Part shown: positions 5,810 through 6,693 of the stretch, in pieces
Layout: each line of letters begins with the position of its first letter
Numbering within the stretch: position 1 is the stretch's first letter
Assembly (NCBI GenBank): GCA_036505615.1
Contig: DASXTB010000168.1
Span: forward strand, 1-6,693
Direction of reading: 5' to 3'
From: DASXTB01 sp036505615
Lineage (GTDB): Bacteria; Acidobacteriota; UBA6911; JACQSX01
Length of the DNA stretch: 6,693 bases
The notes under the pieces: model-generated
Seen by the model: only the letters and a program-made list of their open reading frames with translations
The model's database searches: none
What the model was told of the DNA's origin: nothing
Program-made: the position numbers and the translations under genes

Positions 5810-6693
5810 ATGATCAAAAAGCGTATCTTTACGCCCGGACCGACGCCCATCCATCCGGAAGCCAGCAAAGTCATGGCAGGCCCGGCCTTGCACCATCGCA
5901 AAAGTCAATTCAAGCAGGTCTTTGCGCAGACGCTGGCTAATCTCAAAAGAATTTACAAGACAGACAATGACCTTCTGCTTCTCAGTTGTTCCGGAACTGG
6001 CGCCATGGAGTCAGCCGTCGTCAATTTGCTTTCGCCAGGTTCCAAGGTTCTTATTGGGAGCACTGGAAAATTTGGAGAGCGCTGGGAAGCTCTGTGCCAA
6101 CGCTACTGCATGCAGGCAACGGTCATTCGTAAAGATTACGGGGAATCTGTCTACGCCGAGGAGATTGAACCACATCTGGAGCGCAACCCGGAGATTGAAG
6201 CGGTATTTGTACAGGGATGCGAAAGCTCGACGGGAGCAGCAGCGGATCTACAGTCAATCGGTCGGGTGGTGGCGCGCTTTCCGGGTACGGTCAGCGTTGT
6301 TGATGCGGTTACCACCTTGGGTGCAGCGCCGCTGCATACCGACCAGTGGAACCTGGACGTGGTCATTGGAGGTTCCCAGAAGGCGTTCATGATTCCTCCC
6401 GGCTTGGCCTTTCTGTCTATCAGCAAAAAGGCATGGGTCAAAGCGAAGCAATCGAAGAGCCGAAAGTTTTATTTTGACTGGGAGCAGGAGCAGAACAATC
6501 AGAGTAAAGGACAAACGGCTTTCACTCCGGCGGTGAATCTGGTGCAGGCGCTGCACGAATCAACACGATTCATCCTGCAAGATGGAGTGGATGACTTGGT
6601 CGCCAACGCTGCATTGCTGGCGCGGATGTCGCAGGAGGCGGTAAAGGCGTGGGGGCTTCCGCTCTTTGCCAGGCATCCCGCCAATGCGCTCAC
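5810..6693 (+). CDS. PLP-dependent class V aminotransferase, serine-pyruvate/alanine-glyoxylate type (C-terminus off the right edge)
   Basis: Cytosolic PLP enzyme that moves an amino group between a small amino acid and a keto acid. ATG 5810 is preceded by GGAGG with an unusually short 3-base spacing; the start is still favoured because the family begins just before its FTPGPTPIHPEA motif (residues 7-18 here). Further landmarks are AGPALHHRKSQF (23-34), CSGTGAMESAVVNLL (60-74, phosphate-binding region), GSTGKFGERW (83-92), CESSTGA (137-143), VVDAVTTLGA (163-172, with Asp165 for the PLP ring nitrogen) and GGSQKAFMIPPGLAF (187-201, Lys191 as the Schiff-base lysine). All key residues are present. 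The window shows 294 of an expected 370-390 residues. In several phyla such enzymes sit beside serA and serve serine synthesis, but the next gene is out of view. The exact substrate pair (serine, alanine, phosphoserine or aspartate donors) cannot be told. Confidence 0.95.
   Translation, partial: MIKKRIFTPGPTPIHPEASKVMAGPALHHRKSQFKQVFAQTLANLKRIYKTDNDLLLLSCSGTGAMESAVVNLLSPGSKVLIGSTGKFGERWEALCQRYCMQATVIRKDYGESVYAEEIEPHLERNPEIEAVFVQGCESSTGAAADLQSIGRVVARFPGTVSVVDAVTTLGAAPLHTDQWNLDVVIGGSQKAFMIPPGLAFLSISKKAWVKAKQSKSRKFYFDWEQEQNNQSKGQTAFTPAVNLVQALHESTRFILQDGVDDLVANAALLARMSQEAVKAWGLPLFARHPANAL

Noticed and set aside
5627..5908. Minus-strand frame ending in a run of Arg/Pro pairs
   Set aside because: Its C-terminal low complexity comes from the hexamer hairpin and its N-terminal part is antisense to the aminotransferase.

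Overview
The window is typical bacterial chromosome with balanced to moderately high GC, and most likely comes from an Acidobacteriota genome. That placement is inference from three things: an RND/MFP pair of a type common there, a small membrane protein that looks like the DUF6677 family as I remember it, and an intergenic region full of short-unit repeats and long palindromes of a kind I associate with that phylum. No rRNA, tRNA, CRISPR array, transposase or phage gene is visible.

Layout. Bases 1-2999 (minus) hold an RND (HAE1/AcrB-type) efflux pump permease whose last part runs off the left edge. Seven bases upstream of it lies its periplasmic adaptor (membrane fusion lipoprotein, 3007-4227, minus). 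The two form a tight operon for a tripartite drug or toxic-compound exporter; neither an outer-membrane channel nor a regulator is in view. After a gap of about 220 bp comes a second minus-strand pair, 4447-4620 and 4617-4991: a 57-aa two-helix membrane protein, and ahead of it a 124-aa multi-pass protein of the DUF6677 type. Both start with TTG behind strong Shine-Dalgarno sequences, and they overlap by four bases (TTGA). A good sigma70-like promoter precedes the pair (5021-5049).

Bases 5050-5809 contain no convincing gene. They hold a degenerate 7-bp tandem repeat (5066-5100), a short 8-bp tandem repeat (5311-5334), a 222-bp quasi-palindrome with two gap-free 94-bp arms about 78% identical (5344-5565), a 33-bp-arm hairpin built from CACGTC-like hexamers (5594-5681), and a GC-rich block that may be another dispersed repeat (5682-5760).

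From 5810 on the plus strand runs a PLP-dependent class V aminotransferase (serine-pyruvate/alanine-glyoxylate type), cut by the right edge after about 294 residues.

The two minus-strand operons and the aminotransferase have no evident functional link. I see no strong case for a new multi-gene system. The items most worth a second look are the hidden 57-aa membrane protein and the stacked palindromes and repeats in the 760-bp intergenic region.
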